Source of the DNA: Streptomyces sp. H39-S7
Lineage (GTDB): Bacteria; Actinomycetota; Actinomycetes; Streptomycetales; Streptomycetaceae
Reading direction: 5' to 3'
Length of the DNA: 63,457 nucleotides
Assembly: GCF_027158205.1 (NCBI RefSeq)
Contig: NZ_JAPVLU010000050.1
Span: 1-63,457, forward strand
The notes beneath the pieces are model-generated. The model saw nothing but the letters and a program-made list of their open reading frames with translations, searched no databases and was not told where the DNA came from. Below are positions 1-8,639 of this stretch, piece after piece. The stretch's first letter is position 1, and the number at the start of each line of letters is the position of its first letter. A program made the translations under genes and the position numbers.

Positions 1-112
1 CCCGCGCCGGCCCTCGCGGTGACGCGTCCTCCTGCTGTCGCCGACAGCGTTACCCGGTCGCCGGCCGGCAGAAACCGGAGGGCCGGGAGACGGCGACCGA
101 ATCGCGGGTGGC

Positions 113-388
113 TCAGCCGACCAGCTCGTGGCCGGCCTTCATCGCGTCCTTGCCCGCCTTCACCGCGTCCTTGCCCGCCTTGACGGTGTCCTTGACCGCG
201 CCCACCTTCTTGTCCAGCTTGTTTCCGACGACGCCCTGCGCCGCGGTCTTGGCCTTCTGGCCGGTGGTCGCGGCGGCCTGCGCCGTGCCACTCAGGGTTC
301 CTCCGAAGTCGGCCTGGGCACAGGGGGCGGCGGCGGCAAGAAGCGCGGAACTTGCGGCGGCGGCGAAGAGAAATCGACGAACGTTCAT
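113..388 (-). CDS. Small secreted alanine/lysine-rich protein
   Basis: This 91-residue protein begins MNVRRFLFAAAASS, a typical Sec signal peptide with two Arg and a long Ala/Leu core; cleavage is likely after AQA near residue 26. The start at 388 is chosen because the signal peptide begins there; an upstream in-frame start would add 18 residues that are not signal-like. The mature part is short and polar, with three Lys-Ala-Gly repeats (KAGKDAVKAGKDAMKAG) near the C-terminus that could form an amphipathic helix. No catalytic motif is visible. It is probably exported as a small surface or matrix protein. I do not recognise the family, and the function is unknown. Confidence 0.7.
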   Translation of the reverse strand: MNVRRFLFAAAASSALLAAAAPCAQADFGGTLSGTAQAAATTGQKAKTAAQGVVGNKLDKKVGAVKDTVKAGKDAVKAGKDAMKAGHELVG

Positions 389-595
389 GATCCATACAAC
401 GCGCGGGAAGGCCGGAGGGCACGCAAAACACCCACAACCCACCCTCCGGGGCGCAGAAAAGCGCGGGGACGGGGCGACCGGTTCCCCCGCGGCGGCCGGT
501 GGCGACGCGCGGTCACCCCGCCCACCGCGCGGTCACCCGGCCCGCCCGCGTGGTGTCCCCCCGCCCGCCCGCGCGCTGTCACCCGGGCCCCCGGA

Positions 596-1414
596 TCACC
601 CCGACGGCCTGGTTCCGATGACGACGGTCGCGTACAGCTCCTCCGAGTCGGCCACCCGGGGGACCAGTCCGTCGCGGGCCACGATGGCGACGGCCTCCGG
701 TACCTGCCGCTCGCTGGTCTCGAACAGCAGGTGGCCGCCCGGGGCCAGCCATCGGCCCGCTTCCGCCGTCACCCGCCGCAGGACGTCCAGCCCGTCCGTA
801 CCCCCGTCGAGTGCGACCCGGGCCTCGTGGACGCGGGCCTCCGTGGGAAGCAGGTCGATCTCCTCGGTCGGTACGTACGGCACGTTCGCGAGCAGCACCC
901 CGACGCGGCCCCGCAGGGTGCCGGGCAGCGGCTCGTAGAGGTCCCCCTCGTACACCCGGCCGCCGACGAAGTCGACATTGCGCCGGGCGCAGCGCACGGC
1001 GGCGGGGTCGATGTCGGCGGCGTACAGCTCCACGGGGCGGTGCCCGGCACCAGGGCCCCGGTTCCGGTCGGCCACCAGCGCGGCGCCGAGGGCGCCCGAG
1101 CCGCAGCACAGGTCGACGACCACGGAGCCGGGTCGGAGAAGGGCCGCCGCCTGATCGACGAGGAACTCGGTACGGCGGCGGGGCACGAAGACCCCGGGGT
1201 CGACATCGAAGCGGCGGCCGTGGAACTCCGCCCAGCCGAGGACGTGTTCGAGGGGCAGGCCGACGACGCGGCGTTCCACCATGGCGACGAGTTCGGTGGG
1301 GGTCCGTGCGGTGGAGATGAGCAACTCCGCCTCGTCCTCGGCGAATACACAGCCGGCGGCGCGAAGTCTGGTGACGATGGCGGAGAGCGGAAGTACTGCG
1401 GGTGAAGCCTGCAC
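596..1414 (-). CDS. PrmC/HemK-related protein-glutamine N5 methyltransferase, substrate unknown
   Basis: This 272-residue class I SAM-dependent methyltransferase resembles the PrmC/HemK family that methylates the Gln of the GGQ motif in release factors. The SAM-binding motif I reads VDLCCGSGALG near residue 100. The family NPPY motif appears as NVPY, so one of the two prolines is replaced. This agrees with an actinobacterial PrmC-related subfamily of unknown substrate rather than true PrmC, which normally lies beside prfA. The GTG start at 1414 follows a GAAAGG ribosome binding site at a suitable distance. It stands alone in the window with no translation gene beside it. The methyltransferase assignment is firm; the substrate is open. 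Confidence 0.8.
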   Translation of the reverse strand: MQASPAVLPLSAIVTRLRAAGCVFAEDEAELLISTARTPTELVAMVERRVVGLPLEHVLGWAEFHGRRFDVDPGVFVPRRRTEFLVDQAAALLRPGSVVVDLCCGSGALGAALVADRNRGPGAGHRPVELYAADIDPAAVRCARRNVDFVGGRVYEGDLYEPLPGTLRGRVGVLLANVPYVPTEEIDLLPTEARVHEARVALDGGTDGLDVLRRVTAEAGRWLAPGGHLLFETSERQVPEAVAIVARDGLVPRVADSEELYATVVIGTRPSG

Positions 1415-1654
1415 GATGAGCCTTTCGGAACGCCTCTGGGCGCTCCCGCGGTCACCTATGCCTGATGGTGAGCCGCACGGCCGCGAAGGGGGAGCACCCG
1501 ACCTGTTACAGCGGTGATGGGTCCCACCTCCTCAGTTGATCATTGGTAACGACGGCAACACTGTACCCGACCCGGGCCGGGCGTCCGGCGTATCCCGGCG
1601 GACGCGTGGGCCCCGTTCCGGACACGAGCGGAGCGGGGCCCTGGGAGCCGTCGT

Positions 1655-1798
1655 TCAGGCCGCCATGGCGACCTCCAGCCGGGTGGGCTTTCCGCCGGGC
1701 AGTTTGGCGGCGAACACCCGGGTGAGCAGGGTGCCGAGGAGCGCGGCGCCGAGCGCGCTGCCGAGCGTCTGGAAGAAGCGGATGCCGGTGAGACGGCC
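1655..1798 (-). pseudogene. C-terminal remnant of an MFS drug-efflux transporter
   Basis: About 46 residues read RLTGIRFFQTLGSALGAALL and onward, which matches the last transmembrane helix region of 14-TM (DHA2) major facilitator exporters, where an R-F-F-Q-x-x-G-x-A-x-G pattern is usual. There is no upstream transporter sequence; the frame opens only about 17 unrelated residues earlier. The rest of the gene, more than 400 residues, is gone. Bases 1415-1654 hold nothing I can assign beyond the leader of the methyltransferase gene. It is read as a deletion scar left by gene loss; a tiny expressed protein is unlikely. Confidence 0.6.
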
Positions 1799-1896
1799 GA
1801 CGTGCGGGTGTCGCGACGGCGCCGTCACGGCGTCGTGCGGGGGCGTCACCTGAACCGGTCTGGTGGGAAACCCCCGGCAGCGGGTAGTCGACGCTC

Positions 1897-2214
1897 ATGA
1901 GCAATTTCGTCGTTTCCCTGCCAGGCACCCTGAAAGCGCCGCTCACCCCCGAGACCAGGGGGAAGATCCTCGCCGCTCTCCAGGGCACCGATCCCCATGA
2001 AGTCGCGGAGGGCGAGGCCGCGGACCTCGACGCGCTGAGTTTGGACCCGGACACCTCCACGTTCACCCTGCGTCTGGAAGTGGAGGCCGAGAACAGCGGC
2101 CAAGCACGTGAAGAGGCCCGTGCCCTCGCCGAGGGCGCGTTGCGCGGAGCCGGTCTGGACGAGCAGACCGCGCCGCTGGGCAACCCCGTCATCACCGCGA
2201 TCGACGTGGACTGA
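1897..2214 (+). CDS. Conserved small acidic hypothetical protein
   Basis: This 105-residue acidic cytoplasmic protein has no signal peptide or membrane segment. It opens MSNFVVSLPGTLKAPLT and is rich in Glu, Asp and Ala. Codon use and third-position GC are those of a real Streptomyces gene, and the frame is closed well on both sides. The ribosome binding site is weak. It lies 73 bases upstream of the HEAT-repeat gene on the same strand, so the two may be co-transcribed. No domain is recognised and no function is proposed. Confidence 0.6.
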   Translation: MSNFVVSLPGTLKAPLTPETRGKILAALQGTDPHEVAEGEAADLDALSLDPDTSTFTLRLEVEAENSGQAREEARALAEGALRGAGLDEQTAPLGNPVITAIDVD

Positions 2215-2287
2215 TTCCCGTCCCCGGGAAGGACCGCCACTGAAAACCCGCTGGTGGAGCCGGATTGGCCGCGGCTAGCATCCGCTG

Positions 2288-5200
2288 ATGACGACTCCGG
2301 CAGACCAGGATTTCCGTGAGGCGCTGCACCGGGCCGACATCGGTCGGTTGGCGGACTGGTTGGACGCGCGGGCCTGTTCGGTCGACGTCTTCGGACGCCT
2401 CGTCCAGCACGCGGACCCTCGCATCCGGTACCTGGGGCTGACGCTGCTGACGGAGCGGATCACGTCGGACCGCGCACCCGGCGACGCCGAGTCGGCCGGG
2501 TTCGCCGCGCTGCTGCCGAGATCCCTGGCCGGACCGCCTGAGGCGGTGCTCGCGCTGGCAGGGCTCTACGAGCGGCTGGGGCAGCACCTCGACGGGCGCC
2601 CGTGGCCGGCCTGGCGTGCGGCGCGGCTCCCGGTACGGGTGCGGATCGCCTGGCTGCGGGCCGAACTGCTCAACGACGCGGCCGTGCTCCGTACGGAACC
2701 GCCGGGAGAGCTGCTCTACCAGGCCATGCGGGGAGTGTCCGTTGCCGGCGCGCACCGGCCGGGACAGCTCGTGGACGAGCTGGTGCGCGCCGGCGACCCG
2801 GTACTGGCGGCCGCGGCACTGCGCCTGGCCCGGCAGGGCCTGCACGCCGGGCTGCTGGCCCCGGCACTGGTCCGCGACCACGTGGTGCGGTTGCTCGACG
2901 CTCCTGGCGCGGAGGTCACCGCCGACGCGCTCAGGGAGCTCGCCGAACCGTGGGCGGTGCTGGATCCGTTGCCTGCCGGGCGCCTGTCCCCGTTCCTCGG
3001 CTCCGCCGCGGCGAACGCGGGTGGTGAGGCGGCGCAGGCCGCCCTCACGGCCGCGGCCCGGCACGGGCACCGCCACCTGCTGCTGCGCGTCGTGGACGAT
3101 CCCGACCTGCCGCCGGCTCTGCGGCGGCGCGCGATGGAACTCCTCGGCGGGCAGGCCGACCGTGGTGACGTCTCCCGGTTGACGGCGAGCGCCGCGGCGG
3201 ACCCGCTGCTGCTCGCCGCACCGGCGGTGACGTGCCTGCGCGATCTGCACCGGCGCGGGCACTTCCCCACGGAGGCGGACGTCCCGGCCATCATCGGGCT
3301 GGCGCTGGCCGATCACTCGGTTCCGCCCGGTGAGGTCGCGACGATCCTCTTCACCTGCCGTCGGGCCGTGCTCCGCGTGCTGCTGGATCAGGAGACCGCC
3401 GCCGGCCCCGATCCCGACCGGTCGCGAAGGTTGGACCTGCTCGTCGCTCTCGCCGGGCAAGGAGCCGAGAGCGGGGAGGAACGGGCCGGGAAGGAGCGGG
3501 CCGGGGAGAAGCAGGACGGGGAGAAGCAGGACGGGGAGAATCAGGTTCGGGAGGGCCGGAGCGACGAGGGCCGTACCGACGAGCCGCGCATCGGGGAGGC
3601 CATCACGCGCCTGCTCGCGTCCGCTCCCGCCGAGCCCGGAGCGGTGCTCGACGCGATCCGCAGGCTGCGGTACACCGGCGCGGAAGACGCGGTGCTCGCG
3701 CTCCTGCCGACGGCGCCCGCGGCGGCGCTCGACACGCTGGAGGCCATCGGCGGCCCCCGCACCGTGACGGCGCTGCGGGAAGGGCTCGGTCTCACCGAGG
3801 GGCAGCACGCGGGAACCATCGCACCCCACCTGCGCGTCGTCCGCGACCGCGCCCTCGAACTGCTGTGGCTGCTGACCACCGATCCTGAGCAGCGGCGTAC
3901 CCTGCTCGACCGGCTCGACGCCGCCGATCTCCCCCGCCGTATCGCGGCCGACCTCGGCGGCCCGGACGAACGGGAGTTGGCCCTCCTGAGCTCCCATCTG
4001 GATCCGGACGAGCCGGTCGCTTCGCTGTGCAGGCTGGCCGCCCACGGCGGTCCCGGCACACTGCCGGCCCTCGCCGATCTCCTCCTGCGCGTCGTGGCCG
4101 GGCTCGCGGCCGAGGAGGCGAGCGGCGCGGCCCGACCCGTGCAGGCCGGGCCCTGCGTCAACGAGCCCGAGGTGCCCCACGAAGTCCTGAACGCCCTGTC
4201 CGCTCTGGGCAGCCGCCTCCACGCACGCGGCAGGATCCGGCCGGCCTGTCTGCTGGACGCCGCGACGGCGCGGGAAGCGGGTCACGCGCTCGTCGCGAGC
4301 CTTGTGCTCGACCTGCTGGACCGCCCGGGAGTGACGGACGGCGAGCGGACGATCCTGCTCGAACTGCTGCTCCGCGCGCCGTACCCGCACACCCGCCGAC
4401 GGGTGCACCGACTCCTGCGGAATCGCGACCCGCAGGTGCGCAAACACGTGATCGCGCTGCTCGCCCGCGACACCGCGGGCGACGACGCCCAGGCGCTGTC
4501 GGCGTCCCTGATCGCACTGATCACCACCCGGAACGTGCAGGACGTCCAGACCGTACGGCAGGCGCTGCGGGCCCTGGGCCATGCGCGGGCCCGTTGGGCC
4601 GCCGCGGCGATCACCGGGTGTCTCGACCATCCGAGCATGAACATCAAGAAGACCGCTGCCGGGGTCCTGGCCCGCGCGGGCACACCGGCCGCAGTGCCCA
4701 AGCTGCTGTTCTGGCTCGGTCACCACGACAATCCGGGGCTGCGCGAAGCGCTGATCGCGGCGCTGCGCGCCATCCTCGGCCACGCGTACGCGGCGACCGT
4801 TCTCGCCGCGGCCGAGCGGACCACCGGGCACGCTTCCGGCGAGGAAGCCCGCGCCCGCGAACTGCTGCTCTCCGGCCTCGACGGCGAGCTGTCCGCCCGC
4901 TCCGTTCTCGCGCTCGACCACCAGGCCTCCCCGGTGGTACCGGTCCTGCTCTCCCTGGTGGCGGCCGGCCGGATCCGCCTCGCGGCCGGAGCGGTCGAGG
5001 AACTGGCATCGGCCATGGCCCGGCACGAAGTCGCCGTGAGCCCCGGCGGCCGCCCGGCACAGGACGCCCAGCACGACGCCGACGTCCGGTCGTTGACGAC
5101 CCGGGGTTGGGACCCCGCGGTCGCCGTACGGATCGCCGAGCGCCCGGAGCCGCCGGGTGACGAGCAGTTGGCGGCACTGCGTCCGCTCCTCGCGGACTGG

Positions 5201-7153
5201 CTCCGGCTGGCCGCCGCGGACCCCGCCACCCGGGGTGCTGTCCTGCGGCTCACCGGGTGTCTGTGCCCGGCGCCGTGGACGGCCGAGGAACTGACGGTCC
5301 TGTCCCGCCACACCGAGGTCGTGCTCGGGGAACTCGCCGACCAGCCCTCCGGCCCGGCGCCCGCCGACCGCGACGTCTTGCTCGCCGTCCTCGAAGCAGC
5401 CGCACCGAAGCTGTCCCCCGTCGGGGTGGCGGCGCTCGCCGAAGCCGTGCGCGCACTGCCGCCCGCCCCTGCGGGCGACCGCTCCACTCTGACGCTGCTG
5501 CGGCGGTGCGACGCGGTGCTGGTACGCGCCGATCTCGACCAGGCGCTCGCCGCGGCCCGGCTCGGCGCCGACCCCTGGCAGGCCGAGTCCGCGATCCTGC
5601 GGGAAGCGTTCACCGCGCAGGGCGACGCGCACTCCCCCGCTCGTGCCGACGGCAGCGCGGCCGGAACAGGGACCGCCCCTGAGGCCGCGGCCTGGCAGGA
5701 CGCGTTGGACGCCGCCGTGCGTGGTGCGAGCACCACGGCGCTGGAGGCGCTGCGCCGCGGGACCGACGACGTTCCGGGCTCCCGGCAGCGACTGGCCGCG
5801 CTGATCGACGCGTACCCCTCCGCCGGCCCCGAGGCGCGCGGTGTGCTCCTGGACTGGATGACGGAGCTCCAACCGCTCGACGCACCGGCCTGGACCCTCG
5901 CCGAGACCGCCCGCGAACCCGTCCCCGCCCCCGCACCTCGCGCCGTACGCGTCGACGACCTGGACCAGCCGCGTTCGACCGCCCTGCGGGAGCGCCTGGT
6001 GAGCCTGCTGGAATCCGCCGATCGCGACCGCGGGGACGCCGCCGCGCTCGCGCTCCTGTCGTGGCCCGAGCCCGCGACCCGGCTGCTCGTGCTCCAGGCG
6101 TTCCTCCGTGGCCGTGTCACCGTGCGGGTCGGCGCGGAGGCGGCCCGCCTGCTGACCCGCGTCGGCCCGACCGGGTTGCGGGGCCCGGAGATCCTGCCCG
6201 ACCGGGCCGCACTCGTGGCCGGACAGCTCGACGAACGGGAGCTGGTTCCGCTCATCCCGCTGATCCTGGAGTGGTGGGAGCACGGCCCTCCCACCTGTCG
6301 GCCGATCGCCCGGAACCTGCTCCGCCGGGCTCCAGGCGACGCGCTCGCGGACCACCTGACCGACCGCCTGGCCGGCGGTGGCTGGGGACTGCTCGACCTG
6401 CTCACCGGCCGGCCGCTGCTGCGCACCCCCGCGCTGGAGCGGATCTGCCAACGGCTGCGCGCCGAGGGGCGCGACGATCTGGCCGACGGGCTCCTTCTCG
6501 TGGACGGCCCGCTGCGCGGCCCGGACGCCGGGGAGCAGGACGCCGCCGCCCTGGCGGCGCTCCGCGCCCGTCCCCAGGAAGCGCCGGGAGGAGCCGCACC
6601 CGGTCCGTCCCGCGACGAGCTGATGGCCCTGGCCCGGACCGGCGCTCCCGAGCAGATCCGCCGGGCGCTCACCCGGCTGGCCCGGTCCCACAGCGGGCAT
6701 TCCGGACGGACAGAGCTGACGGATCTCACCGAGCTGACGGAACTGATCGTCGAACTGCTGCGCCACCCCAGGCCGGCGGTCCGCCTGCACGCCCACCGGA
6801 CCTCACGGTCCCTCTTCGACCGGCGGACGTACCTGCTGCACACCTCGGTCCTGCTGGACGACCCGGAACCGAACGTCGTCCGCACGGCGGTGCTGGCCCT
6901 GAGCCACGCGCGCTGGGAGCCCGCGATCCCCGCCATCGCCGGGCTGCTGGAGCACTCCCACCCCGTCGTCCGGAAGACCGCCGCCGCGGGACTGGCCGGC
7001 ATGGGCGCGCCGGCGGTCCCCGCTCTCCGGTACGCGGCCGGCCACGCCCGTCCGGACAGACGGGCCCGCTACACCGACGTCCTGGAACAGATCCAGCAAC
7101 GGATCCAGGAACGGACCGAGGCGGCGGGCGGACCAGGGGTGTCCTGGTCGTGA
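2288..7153 (+). CDS. Giant HEAT-repeat protein
   Basis: This 1621-residue protein is built almost entirely of paired amphipathic helices typical of HEAT/PBS-lyase repeats. Clear examples are around residues 680-760 (PHTRRRVHRLLRNRDPQVRK) and 1500-1600 (HPVVRKTAAAGLAGMGAPAV). Such solenoids are protein-protein scaffolds; no enzyme domain, signal peptide or transmembrane helix is visible. The helical array is interrupted near residues 399-423 by a charged linker of tandem pentapeptides, annotated separately. A second low-complexity patch of repeated Leu-Thr-(Asp/Glu) triplets lies near residue 1480. It is an uncommon size for a bacterial HEAT protein and stands upstream of nagB without obvious functional partners. 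The fold is confident; the role is unknown. Confidence 0.8.
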   Translation: MTTPADQDFREALHRADIGRLADWLDARACSVDVFGRLVQHADPRIRYLGLTLLTERITSDRAPGDAESAGFAALLPRSLAGPPEAVLALAGLYERLGQHLDGRPWPAWRAARLPVRVRIAWLRAELLNDAAVLRTEPPGELLYQAMRGVSVAGAHRPGQLVDELVRAGDPVLAAAALRLARQGLHAGLLAPALVRDHVVRLLDAPGAEVTADALRELAEPWAVLDPLPAGRLSPFLGSAAANAGGEAAQAALTAAARHGHRHLLLRVVDDPDLPPALRRRAMELLGGQADRGDVSRLTASAAADPLLLAAPAVTCLRDLHRRGHFPTEADVPAIIGLALADHSVPPGEVATILFTCRRAVLRVLLDQETAAGPDPDRSRRLDLLVALAGQGAESGEERAGKERAGEKQDGEKQDGENQVREGRSDEGRTDEPRIGEAITRLLASAPAEPGAVLDAIRRLRYTGAEDAVLALLPTAPAAALDTLEAIGGPRTVTALREGLGLTEGQHAGTIAPHLRVVRDRALELLWLLTTDPEQRRTLLDRLDAADLPRRIAADLGGPDERELALLSSHLDPDEPVASLCRLAAHGGPGTLPALADLLLRVVAGLAAEEASGAARPVQAGPCVNEPEVPHEVLNALSALGSRLHARGRIRPACLLDAATAREAGHALVASLVLDLLDRPGVTDGERTILLELLLRAPYPHTRRRVHRLLRNRDPQVRKHVIALLARDTAGDDAQALSASLIALITTRNVQDVQTVRQALRALGHARARWAAAAITGCLDHPSMNIKKTAAGVLARAGTPAAVPKLLFWLGHHDNPGLREALIAALRAILGHAYAATVLAAAERTTGHASGEEARARELLLSGLDGELSARSVLALDHQASPVVPVLLSLVAAGRIRLAAGAVEELASAMARHEVAVSPGGRPAQDAQHDADVRSLTTRGWDPAVAVRIAERPEPPGDEQLAALRPLLADWLRLAAADPATRGAVLRLTGCLCPAPWTAEELTVLSRHTEVVLGELADQPSGPAPADRDVLLAVLEAAAPKLSPVGVAALAEAVRALPPAPAGDRSTLTLLRRCDAVLVRADLDQALAAARLGADPWQAESAILREAFTAQGDAHSPARADGSAAGTGTAPEAAAWQDALDAAVRGASTTALEALRRGTDDVPGSRQRLAALIDAYPSAGPEARGVLLDWMTELQPLDAPAWTLAETAREPVPAPAPRAVRVDDLDQPRSTALRERLVSLLESADRDRGDAAALALLSWPEPATRLLVLQAFLRGRVTVRVGAEAARLLTRVGPTGLRGPEILPDRAALVAGQLDERELVPLIPLILEWWEHGPPTCRPIARNLLRRAPGDALADHLTDRLAGGGWGLLDLLTGRPLLRTPALERICQRLRAEGRDDLADGLLLVDGPLRGPDAGEQDAAALAALRARPQEAPGGAAPGPSRDELMALARTGAPEQIRRALTRLARSHSGHSGRTELTDLTELTELIVELLRHPRPAVRLHAHRTSRSLFDRRTYLLHTSVLLDDPEPNVVRTAVLALSHARWEPAIPAIAGLLEHSHPVVRKTAAAGLAGMGAPAVPALRYAAGHARPDRRARYTDVLEQIQQRIQERTEAAGGPGVSWS
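3482..3556 (+). repeat. Five tandem 15-bp units coding for a charged linker
   Basis: Five consecutive 15-base units lie inside the HEAT-repeat gene. The first two follow CGGGCCGGGAAGGAG, the next two CAGGACGGGGAGAAG, and the fifth has diverged. They stay in frame and give pentapeptides RAGKE, RAGEK, QDGEK, QDGEN, QVREG. The pattern suggests recent expansion by slippage, and copy number probably varies between strains. The encoded segment is a polar, flexible spacer between two helical solenoids. Confidence 0.85.
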
Positions 7154-7218
7154 ACCTTTGCCGTACCGCGGGATCCGAGTGCTGGACCGCCGACCCGTCC
7201 GGCGCCCACCTCCGGTAA

Positions 7219-7234
7219 ATTGGTCTACACCACG
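7219..7234 (+). promoter_or_regulatory. DasR-responsive element (dre) upstream of nagB
   Basis: ATTGGTCTACACCACG matches the published DasR operator consensus ACTGGTCTAGACCACT at 13 of 16 positions and has the required TGGT-N4-ACCA dyad at 7221-7232. It ends 31 bases before the nagB start. DasR is the GntR-family repressor of N-acetylglucosamine and chitin use; it is released by glucosamine-6-phosphate, the NagB substrate. The site therefore places nagB under substrate-controlled repression and rules out a start codon inside the operator. Confidence 0.88.
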
Positions 7235-7264
7235 ATGTGTATGCCTCAGAACGGTGGAATCAGC

Positions 7265-8047
7265 ATGGAAGTAGTGATCGTTCCGGACGCCGAAGCGGGC
7301 GGCGAACTCATCGCCTCCGCCATCGCCGGCCTGCTCGCCCGCAAGCCCGACGCCCTGCTCGGCGTAGCCACCGGATCGACGCCGCTGCCGATCTACCAAG
7401 CGCTGGCCGCCCGGGTCCGCGCTTCCACGCTCGATGCCTCACGCGCACGCATCTGCCAGCTCGACGAGTACGTGGGCCTGCCCAAGGGGCACCCCGAGTC
7501 CTACCGCTCGGTGGTACTGCGCGAGGTAGTCGAGCCGCTCGGTCTGACCGAAGCCTCCTTCATCGGCCCCGACGGAACCGCCGAGGACGTCGCCGCCGCC
7601 AGCGCCGACTACGACCGCGCGCTGGCCGCCGCGGGCGGCGTCGACCTGCAACTGCTCGGCATCGGCACGGACGGGCACATCGGGTTCAACGAGCCCTGCT
7701 CCTCGCTCGCCTCCCGCACCCGCATCAAGACGCTCACCGAGCAGACCCGCGTTGACAACGCCCGGTTCTTCGACTCGCTGGACCAGGTGCCCCACCACGT
7801 CATCACCCAGGGCATCGGCACCATCCTGGAAGCGCGCCACCTGGTGCTGCTGGCGACCGGCGAGGCCAAGGCCGAGGCCGTGGCGCTCTCCGTGGAGGGC
7901 CCGCTGTCCGCGATGGTGCCGGCCTCGGCGCTGCAGCTGCACCCGCATGCCACCGTCGTCATCGACGAGGCGGCCGCGTCCGGCCTCAAGCTCGCGGACT
8001 ACTTCCGCGCCACGTACGCGGCGAAGCCCGCCTGGCAGTTCCTCTGA
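7265..8047 (+). CDS. nagB: Glucosamine-6-phosphate deaminase NagB
   Basis: This 260-residue enzyme converts glucosamine 6-phosphate to fructose 6-phosphate and ammonia, sending amino sugars from chitin and peptidoglycan into glycolysis. It shows the phosphate-binding loop GVATGSTPLPIYQAL near residue 38, the catalytic DEYVGLP near residue 66, and GIGTDGHIGFNEP at about 132-144 with the active-site Asp and His. The start at 7265 is preferred because MEVVIVPDAE aligns with the usual N-terminus and follows GGTGGA; an earlier frame start at 7220 falls in the dre operator. A strong hairpin closes the gene. It is transcribed alone and probably controlled by DasR. Confidence 0.96.
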   Translation: MEVVIVPDAEAGGELIASAIAGLLARKPDALLGVATGSTPLPIYQALAARVRASTLDASRARICQLDEYVGLPKGHPESYRSVVLREVVEPLGLTEASFIGPDGTAEDVAAASADYDRALAAAGGVDLQLLGIGTDGHIGFNEPCSSLASRTRIKTLTEQTRVDNARFFDSLDQVPHHVITQGIGTILEARHLVLLATGEAKAEAVALSVEGPLSAMVPASALQLHPHATVVIDEAAASGLKLADYFRATYAAKPAWQFL

Positions 8048-8064
8048 GTCGTTCCCTGTGGCCG

Positions 8065-8096
8065 CTGCCGGCGGCGGGTACACCCGCCGCCGGCAG
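8065..8096. terminator. Bidirectional hairpin between convergent nagB and VOC gene
   Basis: A perfect 14-bp inverted repeat (8065-8078 and 8083-8096, CTGCCGGCGGCGGG and complement) with a 4-base loop stands 17 bases after the nagB stop and 35 bases after the end of the convergent VOC gene. There is no T tract, as is usual in Streptomyces. Confidence 0.85.
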
Positions 8097-8131
8097 GGCC
8101 GCGTGTGCCGTCGCGGCCCACGCAGCAATGC

Positions 8132-8542
8132 TCAGGACTTCGGCTGGGTGAAGCGGATGCTGTTCCCGAAGGGGTCGCGCAGGCCGCAGTCGATGCCGTA
8201 CGGCCGCTCGGTGGGCTCCTCGGTGAACTCCACGCCCCGGCCCAGCAGCGTCTCGTACGTCTTGCGGCAGTCGTCCGTGCTGAAGATGAGGTGGCCGCCC
8301 ATCGCGCCCTTGGTCACCAGCTCGCGAACCTGCTGTGCCGTCTCCTCCGACATCGCCGGAGCGCCCGGCCTCTCCAGCAGGATCTGCCGATCGGGGTGAC
8401 CGGGGACGTTGACGGTCAGCCAGCGCATGAAGCCCATGTCGATGTCGGCGTTGACCTCCAGGCCGAGCTTGCCGACGTAGAAGTCGAGGGCCTGGTCCTG
8501 GTCGAGGACGTAGATCTGTGAGTGCGTGATCGCTGTGAACAT
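8132..8542 (-). CDS. VOC-family (glyoxalase/dioxygenase fold) protein
   Basis: This 136-residue protein has the paired beta-alpha-beta-beta-beta modules of the vicinal-oxygen-chelate superfamily. Module 1 runs from ITHSQIYVLDQDQALDFYVG, and module 2 ends GIDCGLRDPFGNSIRF. Members include glyoxalase I, fosfomycin/bleomycin resistance proteins and dioxygenases; nothing visible fixes the reaction. The ATG at 8542 is preferred, with a GTG nine bases upstream as the alternative. It lies just downstream of the AraC-type regulator on the same strand, a common pairing, so the regulator may control it. Confidence 0.85.
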   Translation of the reverse strand: MFTAITHSQIYVLDQDQALDFYVGKLGLEVNADIDMGFMRWLTVNVPGHPDRQILLERPGAPAMSEETAQQVRELVTKGAMGGHLIFSTDDCRKTYETLLGRGVEFTEEPTERPYGIDCGLRDPFGNSIRFTQPKS

Positions 8543-8639
8543 GTGCTTCACGCTACCGAGTGGACCGGCTGAAAACTTATCCGAAACTGCTCGGTCTCGT
8601 CGGGCCGTCGGGGCGCCGGCATGCTCGGGGCGCCGGCGG

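Noticed and set aside
2192..6796. A 4.6-kb open frame antisense to the HEAT-repeat gene
   Set aside because: It is rich in Arg, Gln, Gly and Pro with no domain, as expected for the mirror of a GC-rich gene; the sense frame has clear HEAT repeats.
7220..7264. Upstream start for NagB
   Set aside because: It overlaps the dre operator and adds 15 residues without homology or ribosome binding site.
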